A stretch of DNA of 64,000 bases, from positions 5,314,501-5,378,500 of the forward strand of contig JARWIR010000035.1 in assembly GCA_029959085.1 (NCBI GenBank), given 5' to 3'. The notes under the pieces are model-generated. The model did no database searches. It was not told the DNA's origin and was given only the letters and a program-made list of their open reading frames with translations. This stretch comes from Nemophila menziesii. Taxonomy: Eukaryota; Streptophyta; Magnoliopsida; Boraginales; Hydrophyllaceae. Positions within the stretch are counted from its first letter, which is position 1; each line of letters begins with the position of its first letter. A program made the translations under genes and the position numbers. Shown here one piece after another: positions 8,806-22,158 of the stretch.

Positions 8806-10440
8806 TATGGGGAAGACATCAACTTGGTTGAAAATGGTGGAGATATAAAGTATACACGTTAAAACCAATTAGAGGAGTTTGTTCTACTAGTTTCCCAAAA
8901 AAATATGGTTAGTTTAGATTCTACAAAAATTACTACACAAAAAAACAAAACTTTGTGGGTGGCTTAGTGGATTGGGTAACTATATACTATATCTATTTCA
9001 TTTTTTAAATTATTTTTCTATTTATTTTGTAATAATTTATGTATTTAAATTTGCTTTTGATGTATATTTGTGTCTCTAAATAAATTTTTCGATTTTTCAA
9101 TTTTTAAACTGATTATAAATGTTATAAATTTGTATCAAGGTATCACCAAATGTTTTTTTACTAGAAAAAGCTTGATTTTAAATTTTATCCATAATTTAGA
9201 TCATTTATTGAAGAGGCATGATTTTGTTGTGCCATGGATTCTGATGGTTAGGTAGCATTGATGGTTATATTTCAATTTTGAATAGAGAGGATGTGAAATT
9301 TTTCTAGTATTTGTTGTTTTGTCCAATGATTTATTGTTTAATTTCGATTTGATTCTAAACAATATCTACTAAGTTATACATTTTAAATGGATCTCTGTCT
9401 CTACGAGAAATTAGCATTATGCATATTATCTTTATTTTACTTATACTGATGTAAAATTTGCATCCATATAAGAACCATTCAAAATATATATTTAAAATTT
9501 TGTTATTATTTTTTTAATCTTAAATATCTAAAGATTTTAGTATTTTATGGACATGTTGTTTTAAAATTATAAATTTTATAGATTATTATTATTTATGTTT
9601 ACTATGCCTAATTAACTCTATATTTAATAGTATAGATACATGTTAGCTTATGTACTTGTATAACAATAAATTGTATTTTGGAATATATTGAGTACTATTA
9701 TGTTTATACATGAACTTTTTTTCTTTTGCTTGAGACTTCATTTATAAGGCCATATAAATATGTTTTCTCCATGCTAGTAAGATAGAGAAGAATAAATATT
9801 CAGTCACCATCATTAATATAGATTAAATAATATGTTATACCTTGTGGCAGGTTATGTGAAGAGTTTTTATTATTTAAATGAAAAGATCAGTGACCATAAC
9901 ATTTCAATTAAGTATGGATCTTCTTATTGTAGCTTGACCACTAAAACATCAACATTATCCGTTATTCTAGCCCTTAGTGATTTAAAGTGATAATTGCTAA
10001 TTAGATTTATAACCAACAATTTTCTTATAAATATATAATTTTATTAGTTAATCTTGTTTCACTATTTATAAAATTTATACAATTCATGAGATTGAGTATT
10101 TCAAAATATATAATTTTATATATTTCTTGTATACACACAATCGTGGATTTATTTATTCTGGAATAGATGAAATCACTAATAGTATAATATTTTACCTTTC
10201 TCGTTTTTTCAACGTTGGTATCTTTATCATGTAGAGGTGTTGATAATACAGTTAAAATATTATTTAAGACTTATGTTATATCTCCTGTCGACCATAAGAA
10301 AATGAAATCTCTTTCCACCAAGATGATATCCTACTCATGAAATCGCCCGCCATTTGCAGACCATTCGTTACCATCTTTAACCTGGTTTAGCTACGCCATC
10401 AACGAACGAAGAAGTAAATTAAGGTAAATATATTAACTTT
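8806..10440 (+). other. Unidentified possible split-gene relic in U1
   Basis: Corresponds to the segment described at 22466. The frame is broken here (a TAA follows the codons for TR), so U1 holds only a decayed copy. The splice-like marks remain: GATTGG|GTAACT near 8976 and CAG|GTTATGTG near 9850, followed by GCCATTTGCAGACCATTCG near 10348 and TTAAG|GTAAATA near 10420. No family recognised. Confidence 0.25.
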
Positions 10441-10808
10441 TAAAATTGAAATTCTAAAAAATATAATTATTTTTAATTAATTTCTTCACTTTTACAATTT
10501 TTCAAAATTATCTGATTTAAAAATAGTTATAATCATGAGGTTTATAATATTTTTATACTAATTCTACAATGGCCATTTCATAAACGTTGTAAACCATTTA
10601 ATGTATGTGAAGTGATCCACTAAGAATACCGGTGTGGATATCATATTATTATACAAATCCTACAATAACCATTTTTGTCCTATATTGTGTTTTTTTAGAA
10701 TTGTTTTATAGTAAAAATTTATTTGATGCATTTGTAATTTTTATCCTACAATGCATTCTTTTGAATTGTTTTGTAGTAAATATTTATTTGACACAAAGTT
10801 GATGATGG

Positions 10809-10965
10809 TTACACAGCCCAATGAATAGTATTGCACAACCTATTGAATTGTATAGTGCAACCCAACCCGGCCTAGTAAATTTTATCGCACAACCCCTTGA
10901 ACTGTGTCGTATATCCTCATGAATTGTCTCGCATAACCCAGTGAATTATGTTGCCCTAGTGGAGG
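10809..10965. repeat. Minisatellite in U1 (about 20 bp monomers, shortest array)
   Basis: Degenerate head-to-tail copies of a monomer like GTGAATTGTATCGCACAAC. Only about seven monomers are present, about half the length of the arrays in other units. Confidence 0.75.
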
Positions 10966-11599
10966 GTATTATGGACCTGAATTGTTAGTGAACTGGGATG
11001 CACCTTATGAAGAAAGTTTAATGGAAAAAAAACCTGATATGTTCTCTAGCATAGGACAAGGGGTGTCCAAAAATTTCACTTCATATTGAAAGAGAAAGAT
11101 GAAACTTAAATGAATCAACTATGGATGCATAATTTTCTTTATTTATATATGTAATAAACAAGTTTATAATTATAAACTTAATTATAAGGAATATAGAATA
11201 AATTCATAAAAGTTTCAAATTGAATAAGGACTACAAACTACTTCAAAGTTTAGTTAACGCTAATTAGATGTTATGTTTCTTATATTAAGATAGATTTTTA
11301 ATAATTTTTTTAGTGATCCTCTTGAGATAAAACTACTATTGTATAAATGTTCGAACTTGTATATCAAAATAGAAACAATACATTTAAATTCAATCAAGTT
11401 AATAATTTTTTAGTTAAAATACATGAATTAAATTAATAATAAGGGATAAAATTGTTTATCCAATTCTAGGTTAGTTACAAAGCCCTCACATCAAATCCTG
11501 GATAGAGCTATTAATAGTTATTTGGAAGGAAAGTAAACCTGAACGTCAGAGCGTTTACGTCTCTACATTTATAAACCTATGAATTATACTCAAATACAC

Positions 11600-14500
11600 A
11601 AATACAACAATAAGTTTTGGGTAACCCAGAGAGAGACGTTCACATCCTCAAAATAATCACAATGGTTTATCCTTCGATAATTGAAAATCATCAAAATGTC
11701 TTGCCAGTGCAAGGAACTAGTATCTTGGAATTATCCAAAACAAAGATAAAAATACTTGTTGACATATATTTATTGATAAAGGAGGCATCTGAAAAGTATC
11801 AAAGATAGAAGATGGATATCCATGTTAGGAAGACATAACATAAATATTAAAATGTCTAGCATCACTCAATTCCTTTCATTTATAAATTATCCAATCTTTC
11901 TTGATAATTTTCATCATTTAAATTCCAGCCAAAATGAATTTCAATTTGGTTATCAGATTTGTGACTTCAAAGACACATTTCATTATGTCAAAATTTTCAA
12001 CAGTATTTATATGAATCTGGGTAATCTCGTTATCCAAACGTCCATAATTTTCGGACAATAAATAACGATATGTTTGACGGTTTTTTCCGAGTGATCGTAA
12101 AGTCGATATCTTTTATTTAAGGCACATTTCCTCTTTATATATCTTAACCCCACACAACGTAGACTCATTGCAACACTTCAACTTAAAAACAATGTTTTCC
12201 AAATCCAAGGATATGCATGGGTGCGAAATGATGAACCTTTAGCAAATTGCTCGGATTTAAGGTTAGTAATAGCATGATATCTTATTCTTGTCTTGTAGCG
12301 TCTCTTATCTCAATGAGAAGAAATAATTATATTACTCCTCCAACCAACTCATGAAGCGGTGTATTGATAATGAAATTCTATCCCAAATGGGTGAAACTTG
12401 TTTGGATAAACTTTATTTTAGCCCATCCCATTAGAGTGTAGGAGTTCTTGGAATTTATAACCATTTGCATTCTCTGGTTCTGTGATTAGGATATGCCGGG
12501 TACCATTAATCATCCCAACTTTTAATATTTGATAACTTTTTTATTTGCATGGTGCATACCCATCTAAATACCTCTCTACCATCCATGAGAGTTACTCAAA
12601 TCAACAATTTAATTATCTTTTTTGAGAGTACAAGAACGAAGAATTTTGAAAATTAAGGCCCTTGAGAATTTTGAAAACCAAATAATCAAGTCTATGAGGA
12701 GATTCTAAGAAGTAGATGCTAGGAGTTTAATGTTCATAATTTCAAATTCTCTAGAACCAAGTCCTCCATATGTTTTGTTCAATAATTTTACCCTGGGATT
12801 TCAAGTGACACATTTTCTTTTCACCCGAATCCGACCGAAAATTTGTCACCATTCTAAATATGTCTTTATAAAATATTGTTTGAAATTGAAAAATCAACAT
12901 CTAGTAATAAAGAAAGGTTTGGAATTCAAAACAAGTAAGGACTTTCTTTATTCCATTTAGTAGGATTCTCTTTTTCCATCCATTGGGTCAGTGTAAAAAT
13001 GGTCCTTCATCCATTGAAGGGTTCTGATATTGGACCTCATGTAATTCACCGAGATTTCCAGATATTAATCAATACCAAGAGAGATGATTTAATGTATAAT
13101 TAGATTACTTAAAGTACCTTTCATTTAGTAGTTTCTTAATTAACTAATATTCGCCCTCTAAACCAGAGCTTTTATGTATTTCTTTTAACCTCTTTGAACA
13201 TGGAAATTTTAGAGTCCTTAAGGCTAATATGAAGAGTGATCCATATACAAATAGTAAGTGAGATAGGCTCAAACACTCTCTAGACAACTTAATCCTTTTT
13301 ATATATCCCTATAACTTTCAATATTAATGAGACGAAGAATGCTTTATTCACGAGACTTTAAAAAATGGTGAGATGTCTTTCTTTGTCTGATTCCATTATA
13401 AAGTGTGATATTTTAATCAAGATCAGAATTAATAGAAATTTAGTACTTCTTAGTCAAGATATATTTCATGATTCTACCAATCTATATATTTTGAAAAGTC
13501 AACTTTCTAAGGATATTTTTGATGTGTTCATCTAGTTTAACCTTATCAAGTTCGACAATCATGTAATAATTGTATGTTTCTCTATTAATTTTTCAATTAA
13601 TAAGATATGTCATGAGCCGGAATAATATTTTAATGGGTAGTATACTTTATAGATGAAACCAGAACATCCAATGAAGGAGTTAGTCGTTACATAGGTTATG
13701 ATCTTATAGTAAAAATTGGCTAGAAAATGGGTCGGTAATTGCCAATTTTAATATGGGACTCATCTTAGGGTACATAAGTATAAGTGGTATTATTAATCAT
13801 GTTAACATAAAATTTACCCTCAAAGAAGGAAGTATCCATTGGGAATCGCCTTTGACGATTTGCAAGTATATGATTGGATAGGTCAGCAATCATATATGGC
13901 CCTGGAGATTTCTCTACCCATTAAAAAAATGCATTCTTGACACCCTACAATTTTGGAGGTAACGTGATATCAAGGTTCATCTCATACATGACTTGGAAAG
14001 GTTGATGATCAGCGACACCCATTCCTTTTGAGCAAAGATCCCCGTTATAAATATTCTTATAAAAGGAGACCAAATTATATTTAATGATCATTAGGTCATC
14101 TTTATATACCTCTTTAGAATCTAAGGCCAACAAAATTATCTCTCGATCTACCTTCATGAAAGTTTCTTCCGGAGTTCAAATACTGTCCAAGGAAAGAATA
14201 ATATAAATCATATCCTCCAAATTCTTTACTATGCAAGACTTATTATAGAGGAGAATCAGACTTATTGAGGACCTTTGATCAATATATAATTGTTCTAGTC
14301 CAATTATTGAAAGAATCCATAATGCCTTGTTTTTAATAAGTTCCCTAGTCCCATCTAAACAATTCACAGATAATCCCCAAGAATGTATAGCAACTCATTC
14401 ACATGTAGCTATCAACCCATAAATATTTCATGCAAAATTGCATAGTGGATCATGAGAATGAAGGCTTACAAATAACAAAGACATGTAAACTTTTAGATTT

Positions 14501-15060
14501 GATGGACAATTGAACCTTAAAAATGGAGTTTGGGAAGATATTAAAACATTGTTGATTACAGAGTACTCGATTGATTATAACACTATCATTATGATAAAAT
14601 GACCTTTTATTTGTCCAAGCAAAGAAACAATCCTTCGGTGGTAAATCCATCAAGCCATTAATGGTGATGATATCATTAAATGCTTTAGTTTGAGTATTAT
14701 TTTCATCTCTTAAATATTTATGTTTAGATAGTTGCAGATATGTAGTTGAAATATATTGATATAACCAATGGTTCATTACAACTAGTATTCCAGTTTGATA
14801 ACTCATCCAAATGTTCTTTGCACTCCTCGAAGTTGTTTGGCACATGAAGGAAACCCAATAACCAATAAATCTTGTACTTTCCTATAGTACGACACACAAA
14901 TATAGATATTAGATAAAACGAACCTAAGAGCAATACTATTCATCCTTAACAAGATAGAACCTTTACAGATATCTCGCGTACCAATAGGGGAAACATAGTG
15001 CAAGTACTGAAAAGAACTTATAGCCATAATGAACTTATAATCACTACAGACTTGATTTTA
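11600..15060 (-). pseudogene. Fossil L1-type LINE in U1 (EN and RT, degenerate)
   Basis: Read on the minus strand, broken frames follow the order of a plant L1 ORF2. Endonuclease: GFLHVPNNFEECKEHLDEL then FNDIITINGLMDLPP and FFAWTNKRS (14601-14624), matching the L1 segment leading to NGLIDLPL and FTWSNNR. Linker: LVSFYKNIYNGDLC near 14070. Reverse transcriptase: KSPGP (13897-13911), GNYRPIF, NGIRQ (13383-13397, cf. LRQGDPLSP) and HLLFVYGSLF where active enzymes have HLLFADDSLF; the FADD-equivalent codons are 13240-13251. Post-RT: KILKGLNFQNSSFLYSQ near 12620. There are many stops and frameshifts. The 5' and 3' ends are approximate. Strong for the endonuclease, weaker for single RT blocks. Confidence 0.65.
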
Positions 15061-16642
15061 GACTCTAATATACAGAAACAAATGATGGGTCAAATAAATT
15101 TATAAATGTAATATAATAAAACATAGACAATGTGACCCCCGCACCATAAAAATTCAAACACAAAATACTTATAACAAGTTCCCCTAACGTCGTCGAGACA
15201 ATTCAAATATTCCAGATAGAGTCAAAATTATTGCATGCAATTTGTATATGCTTCGGATTTATTTTTAATTTTTTTTTCCAAATTTGGGTAAAACATTGCC
15301 TCTCGCAAGATTATGTTTAAGGACCCTTTCCCCAGTTATTTTCTGAAGCTCATACTTGAACAACAATTTCTACATCGAAGGGGATACTAAGTAAACTTTT
15401 CAGTTTCGTTCCAATCTTCACAATTCTCTTTAGATGTACCATTTTAACAACTTCATTATTGCCAAATTAGGGGTTTCACTATTGAAGTTTTCATAGAAGT
15501 CCCTTTTTGTGCTTAAATACTCCCAGTCATTCGAAAATTAATTCTATCATCAGTTATATTCCCGGTTAGACAAAACTTCCCTCTATCTTTTTTTCAGTTA
15601 TGGTATTTGAAGAATTGAGGCCCAATCGAATCCTCACATTGCTTTGTTGAACAACACACATTGATACCTTAGCTACTCCAAGTTTCTTACACTCAACATT
15701 TATAAAATTGATTAAGATTGAATTACAACATTAATAAATTTAAATTAAAGGTATTAACCAATACCAATTATCTTATACAAACTAGAAAAAAACATAACGC
15801 TATGTTGAAGAGATTTATACTTTCAAAGTGATAAATCCATATTCCATCTAACACACTTAGCAAGAAACTCTACTATACCATTGATGGACATATTTATATG
15901 AGAAATTTTCTATGATAGAAAATTTCTGAGCCACAGACAGATTTTATGGATAATAGTTTGAACAACCTAGTTTGCACATGACATATATTCAATACGTTGA
16001 GTAATATTAAATTTATAATAGTAAAATTGGTTACTTAGGTGATTCTACTAATATATATAATTAATTTCATACAGAAGGCACCGCGCCTAACCTTCTATAT
16101 TGTTCGAATACATCTAGTTTAATTGTGGACAATGATTCATACCGACACAATACATGAATCTTCCAATGAATTAGTAATGGACACATACATTAACTAGTTC
16201 ATATCACAATATTCTTAATTTATATGATCCTGTAAGATTAGGGTTGTGGGGCTCTCTTGAACCCTGAACCCCGTTGTGTGGTTGTCCAATCGTAAACTTA
16301 ATATCCCTAAAAAGATATTTTACCGTAGATTTGTCCTGATTTTTTATCCCTTTATGATACCATGTTTTTAGTCAAAACGTACTTTGAATATTTCCATTAC
16401 ATATGTATCAAATAGTATACACAATAAATATTGTAATAATTTTTCGATCCCACTTGCTTTAGTGCAACCTTGGATAAACTTTATAATCCATTCGTCGATA
16501 TTAGTTGATTAGGATAAAGTTTAATGAGTTTATTAAGATTCTTGGATAATAATTTTACTTTTCCCACTCTATGATCTTTCTTTTTTCGGGCTTTGCATTC
16601 CAAAATGAGGAGTTAGGGAAAGATCACCCATTAAAAACTTGG
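15061..16642. other. AT-rich spacer of U1
   Basis: No gene seen. Recurrent landmarks: TTGCCTCTCGCAAGATTA near 15298, CAGAAGGCACCGCGCCTAAC near 16073 and TTGTTCGAATACATC near 16102. On the minus strand the part near 15060 may include decayed 5' sequence of the fossil LINE. Confidence 0.5.
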
Positions 16643-17639
16643 GATTTTAATGAATCTTGTTTATTAAGATTTTTCCACGCCTGATTCGTAAAAAGAGCCA
16701 TATTCATTTTTTAAAAGTATTGAAAGTAAATTTCACCAAAATATTTTGAACCAATAATCTTCTCTTATGCAACCTAGTGCAACCTTTTCTTATGGTGAGC
16801 ATACCACCAGAAATTTGTTCAAATACATGCATAATATTTACATAAATTCTTTAAAGATTAAAAACATACATAAAATAATTTGGGGTGGATTGAAGCACAC
16901 CATCGATACACATTAATTTTCCTCCTTTGGATAACAAGTTGAAATCAAACTAGATGTCATAAAAAGAATACATTATTTGATCATACATTAATCACTAAGT
17001 ATAGTAAATTTAGTAGTACTAGACAAATCAATATACTTAATGAATATAAAAATCATGGTCAATGAATAAACCTTACAACTATTCACAATAAACTCTCTAA
17101 GTATGAATATCACTCAACTCAAAGAGTCAATAATTTGTCCACTAAATATTTATCTGAATATACACACAGAAATTCTTTGGTAAAAGATCTATCTATGTAT
17201 GAATTACTTAGAATTCAAATACAATGAACCAAGTAATTTATTACTGGTAATTATTAGTGTTAATTTTGTAAATTTTAATATAAACATAAATTAGTGAGTA
17301 AAATATGTACTCATATACTATCATTGTCAGTAAAATTAGTAATTACATGTGGTTTTTTTACATTTCTCAAATTACATCAACAATTGTTGTTAATCCTTTT
17401 AAACACAAAATTCAATCAACAAAGCTTTCAAACAACTTAAAACTACCATAAAAACACTAAATTGCATATCAGCGTCACTAAAACCACAAAATCATTAATC
17501 ATTTGCGAAAACTCCATAGTTTTATAGATAGTGATTCCAAACCCTAAAACTATGATCGAAATATAACTTAACTTGTATATATTGAAATTCATAAGAGTTT
17601 CAAATTGAATAAGAACATTTATAATAATATTACTTAGGG

Positions 17640-19506
17640 ACCTTTCAATTGGAAGATTGTTAATTTGGTAATATTATCCCTCTAACCCGTATCTTTGATG
17701 TATTTCTATTAACATCTTTTAAACATGGAAATATTAGAGTCCTTAAGATTAACCATGAAGAGTGAGCCATATGAAAATAGTAAGTTAGATAGGCTCAAAC
17801 ACTCTCTAGCCAACTTAATCATTTTTATAATTCCCTATATCTTTCAAAATAAATGAGACCAAGAATGGTTTATTCATGAGACTTATAAAAATGGTGAGAT
17901 GTGTTTCCTTGTCTAATTCCATTATAAAGTGTGATATTTCAAACAAAATCACAATTAATGAAAATTTGGTATTTTTTAGTAAATACATATTTCATGATTC
18001 TACCAATCTAGATCTTTGGAAAAGTCAACTTTCTAAGGATATTTTTGACGTGTTCATAAATTTTAACCTTATCAAGTTTCTCAATCACGTAGTAATTGTA
18101 TGTTTCTTTATTCTTTTTTGAAGTAATAAGATATGTCATGAGCCAGAAAAATATTTTGATGGATATCATACTTAATAGGTGAAACTAGAACATCCAATAA
18201 AGGAGTAAGTTGTTACATAGGTTATAATCTTATAGTCAAAACTGACATAGGAAATGAGTCGGTAATAACCAATTTTAATATGGGACTCCTCTTAGGGGAC
18301 ATAAGTGTTAGTGGTATTATTAAGCATGCTAACATAAAATTTACCCTCAAAGAAGGAAGTATCTATTTCTTGGGAATCGAATTTGATGATTTCCAAGTAT
18401 ATGATTGGATAGGTCAAGAATCATCCATGGCCTTGGATATTTATTACCCACCCATAAAAAAAATGCATTCTTGACACCCTAAAATGTTGGAGGTAACATG
18501 ACATCAATGCTCATCTCATACATGACTTTGCAATGTTGATGATCAACAACACCCATTGCTTTTGAGTAAAGATCCCTGTTATAAATATTCATATAACAGG
18601 AGACCAAATTACTTTTAATGATCATTAAGTCATCATTCTAAACCTTACTATAATCTTGAATTATAGTGATTCGTTTGAATATTTTTACTTTGGGCTACTA
18701 AATAACGAAAGAAGGTCGTGTTCATGTAACCATCTACCACCAAATTATCTCTCGATCTTGTTGTCACAAAAGCTTCTTTCGGAGTTCAAATACTATCCAT
18801 AGAAAGATTAATATAAATCATATCCTCCAAAATATTTACCATCCAAGACTCGTTCTAGAGAAGATTCAGTCTTTCTTGAGGACAATTGATCAATATATTA
18901 TTTTTCTTGAATACTAGTCCAATTATTGAATGAATTCATAATACCATGTTTTAATTAGTTCCCCTGTCCTATCTAAAGCAAATAATACCCAAGAATGTTT
19001 GACTACTCATTCACATGTAGCTATCAACCCATAAATGTTCCATGCAAAATTTCTTAATTGATTGTGAGAATTAAGGCTTACAAATAACGAAGACATGAAA
19101 TTTTTTAGATTTGATGGTCGATTGAACATTAAAAATAGATTTTAGGAAGATATTAAAACATTGTTGATTACAGAGAACCTGATCGATTTTAACCCTATTA
19201 TTCTGATCAACTGACCTTTTATTTGTCCAAGCGAATAAACAAACCTTTGGTGGTAAATCCGTCAAGCCATTAATGTTGATGATATCATTAAAAATTTCAG
19301 TTTGAGTATTATTTGCATCTCATTAATATTTGTTTTTAGAAGGTTGTAGATATGTAGTTGAAAAATAGTGATATAAGCAATGGTTCATTACAACAAGTAT
19401 CCAGTGCGATAACGCATCCCAATGTTTTTTGCACTCTTCGAAGTTGTTTGGCACATGAACGAAACCCAATAACCGAGAAATCTTGTGCTTTTCTATAGTA
19501 CGACAC

Positions 19507-19571
<65 letters not shown>

Positions 19572-19860
19572 CTAAAACAAAAATAAGATCAATACTATTC
19601 ATCCTTAACAAGATAGAACCTTTACATATTTCTCGCGTACAAATATAGGACACATAGTGCCAACTGAAAATGACGTTCAGCCCTAATGAATTTGTAATCA
19701 CTATAGACTTGGATATAGACTCTAAAATAAAAACACAAATTATGGGAAAATAAATCGATAAAAAAATATTTTGAAACTTAGTTAGTGTGCCCTCCGTCCC
19801 CAAATAATTCCTACAAAAAAAATCATAACAAGTTCCCAAACATCTTAAAGACAATCCAAA
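17640..19860 (-). pseudogene. Fossil LINE in U2 (EN and 5' RT only)
   Basis: Minus-strand remnant containing the endonuclease peptides DLPPKVCLFAWTNKRS (near 19230) and LGFVHVPNNFEECKKHWDAL (near 19440), and the RT region up to the FADD equivalent, which here reads FSYG (17766-17777). The region 3' of that is missing through the shared deletion. An AT microsatellite interrupts the endonuclease part. Confidence 0.6.
19511..19569. repeat. (AT)29 microsatellite
   Basis: About 59 bp of perfect AT dinucleotide inside the fossil endonuclease of U2. The matching place in U1 (near 14893) has only a short ATATAG. It explains a run of alternating Ile-Tyr in the minus-strand frame. Confidence 0.95.
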
Positions 19861-19934
19861 TATTTCATACAGAGTAAAAATTATTGTCTTCAGTTCTTAT
19901 ATGGTTATGATAGATTTTTAATAAAATTTTTCAA

Positions 19935-21046
19935 AATTTGGGTAAAAAATTGCCTCTCGCAAGATGAAATTCAGGGGCCCATTCCTCTGTTATTTTCGAA
20001 ATCCCATACTTGAGCAACAATTTCTATACCGAGGGGGATACTAAATACACTTTTCAGTTTGGTTCCAACCATAACAATTCCCTTTAGATGTAACTTTTTT
20101 TGTTTAAAGTATAATATATAGATAGATAACAAGATCCAAAATAACATAAAATTAGTCGACCATATGTACCATGTTAACAACTTGATTAATATAAAATTTT
20201 GGGTTAAATTTAGTGAGTAATTGAAAAATAAATATACTTAATGAATACAAAACTCAAAGTCAATGAATAAACCTAACAACAATACCGAATTAAATCTCTA
20301 AGTATGCATATCACACTACTCAAAGAGTCAATTATTTTACCACTAAAGATTTATTTTACTATACACACATAAATTCTTTCGTAAAATAATCTATCTATGT
20401 ATGAATTACATAAAATCCAAATACCACAAACTAAGTATTGTATTACTAATAATTATTAGTGTTAGTTAGGTTAATGTCCTTACAAACATAAATTAGTGAG
20501 TGTAATATATACTCAAACACTATTACTATGAGTAAAATCAGTAATTACCTATGGGTTTTTACATTTCTCAAATTGCATCAACAATTTTTTTTAATCCTTT
20601 AAACACAAAATTTAATCAACAAAGATTCCAAACAACTTAGCACTACCATAAAAAAACTAAATTGCATATCAACGTCACTAAAACCATGAAATCATTAAGC
20701 ATCTGTGAAAAATCCATAGTCTTATTAATAGTAATTCCAAACCCTAAAACTATGATCGAAACATAACTTACCTTGTATATATTGCTTCTTTCACAATGAA
20801 TAATTTTAAAAATCATATTTTTCTTTTTTTTGTAAAGTTTGGAGTAATGTATTGTAATGACATCAAGGGTAAAAAATTTCATTAATATAATATATGGATA
20901 CTTTAGTCCTATAAAATTTTAAGAGATTCTAAGAAAAGAAAAACTCTATACCCTTAATGAAAATTTTGTTTTTAAAACCCTTATATAAAAATTTTGTTTT
21001 GTCAAATGTTGGTGGAATCAAAAAATAATATAAATCTAATTAATAT
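19935..21046. repeat. 1.1 kb local tandem duplication, copy 1
   Basis: Begins AATTTGGGTAAAAAATTGCC and includes the CCAAACCCTAAAAC segment. It is repeated directly at 21047-22158 with a period of 1112 bp. The breakpoint shows the short shared word AATTT. Confidence 0.85.
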
Positions 21047-22158
21047 AATTTGGGTAAAAAATTTCCTCTCGCAAGATGAAGTTCAGGGGTCCTTTCCTCA
21101 GTTATTTTCTAAATCCCATACTTGAGCAACAATTTCTACACCGAGGGGGATACTAAATACACTTTTCAGTTTGGTTCCAACCATCACAATTTCCTTTAGA
21201 TGAAACTTTTTTTGTTCAAAGTATAATATATAGATAGATACCAAGATCCAAAATAACATAGAATTAGCCGACCAGATGTACCATGTTAACAACTTGATTA
21301 ATATCAAATTTTGGGTTAAATTTAGTGAGTACTTGAAAAATAAATATACTTAATGAATATAAAACTCAAAGTCAATGAATAAACCTAACAACTATACACA
21401 ATTAATTCTCTAAGTATGCATATCACACTACTCAAAGAGTCAATTATTTGACCACTAAAGATTTATTTGACTATACACACATAAATTATTTCGTAAAATG
21501 ATATATCTATGTATGAATAACATAGAATCCAAATACCACGAACTAAGTAATGTATTACTAATAATTATTAGTGTTAGTTAGGTTAATGTCTGTACAAACA
21601 TAAAGTAGTGAGTGTAATATATACTCATATACTATCACTATGAGTAAAATCAGTAATTACCTATGGTTTTTTACGTTTCTCAAATTCCATCAACAATTGT
21701 TGTTAATCCTTTAAACACAAATTTTAATCAACAAAGATTCAAAACAACTTAGAACTACCATAAAAAATCTAAATTGCATAACAACGTTACTAAAACCATA
21801 AAATCATTAAGCATCCGCGAAAAATACATAGTTTTATTAATAGTAATTCCAAACCCTAAAACTATGATCGAAACATAACTAAACTTGTATATATTGCTTC
21901 TTTCACAATGAAGAATTTTAAAAATCATATTTTTTTTTGTAAAGTTTGGAGTAATGTATTGTAATGACATTAAGGGTAAAAAATTTCATTTATATAACAT
22001 ATGGATACTTTACACCCATAAAATTTTAAGAGATTCTAAGAAAAGAAAAACTCTCTTCCCTTAATGAAAAAATTGTTTTTAAAACCCTTATATAAAAAAT
22101 TTGTTTTGTCAAATGTTGGTGGAATCAAAAAATAATATAAATCTAATTAATATAATTT
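21047..22158. repeat. 1.1 kb local tandem duplication, copy 2
   Basis: Second copy of 19935-21046, differing by scattered substitutions. Sequence then continues into AATTTATTTGGCACAAG, the normal next part of the unit. Confidence 0.85.

Larger units (their letters stand above)
7887..16642. repeat. Macrosatellite unit U1 (8756 bp)
   Basis: First array copy after the retroelement. Landmarks in order: CACGCCTAATTCGTAAA near 7919, GACATCCAAAACATTCAAC near 8771, GCAGGTTATGTG near 9848, minisatellite near 10809, fossil LINE 11600-15060, AT-rich spacer. Compared with U4 it lacks about 0.75 kb near 8290, including the CCAAACCCTAAAAC segment. Apart from the fossil LINE, all open frames are short and change between copies. 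Confidence 0.85.
16643..20195. repeat. Macrosatellite short unit U2
   Basis: Starts GATTTTAATGAATCTTG. Near 17575 the sequence passes from CTTGTATATATTG straight to AAATTCATAAGAGTTTC and then to ATTACTTAGGGACC, skipping the middle of the unit (split-gene relic, minisatellite, 3' half of the fossil LINE). U5 has the same junction. The unit ends where LINE-upstream spacer joins AAATTTAGTGAGTAATTG of U3 near 20200. Confidence 0.75.

Noticed and set aside
11617..12960. Short plus-strand frames recurring in units (for example those containing KNQHLVIKKGLE or HHLNFSQNDF)
   Set aside because: They are antisense to the fossil LINE reverse transcriptase and 3' region. Recurrence is explained by the array, and no plus-strand motif was recognised.
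17536..17556. Telomere-like CCCTAAAA word in the units
   Set aside because: It occurs singly in each unit, not as tandem CCCTAAA repeats, so it is not a telomeric or interstitial telomere array.
19336..19854. 172-codon minus-strand frame in U2
   Set aside because: Part of its length comes from the AT microsatellite (alternating Ile-Tyr); the rest is the fossil LINE endonuclease, annotated as such.
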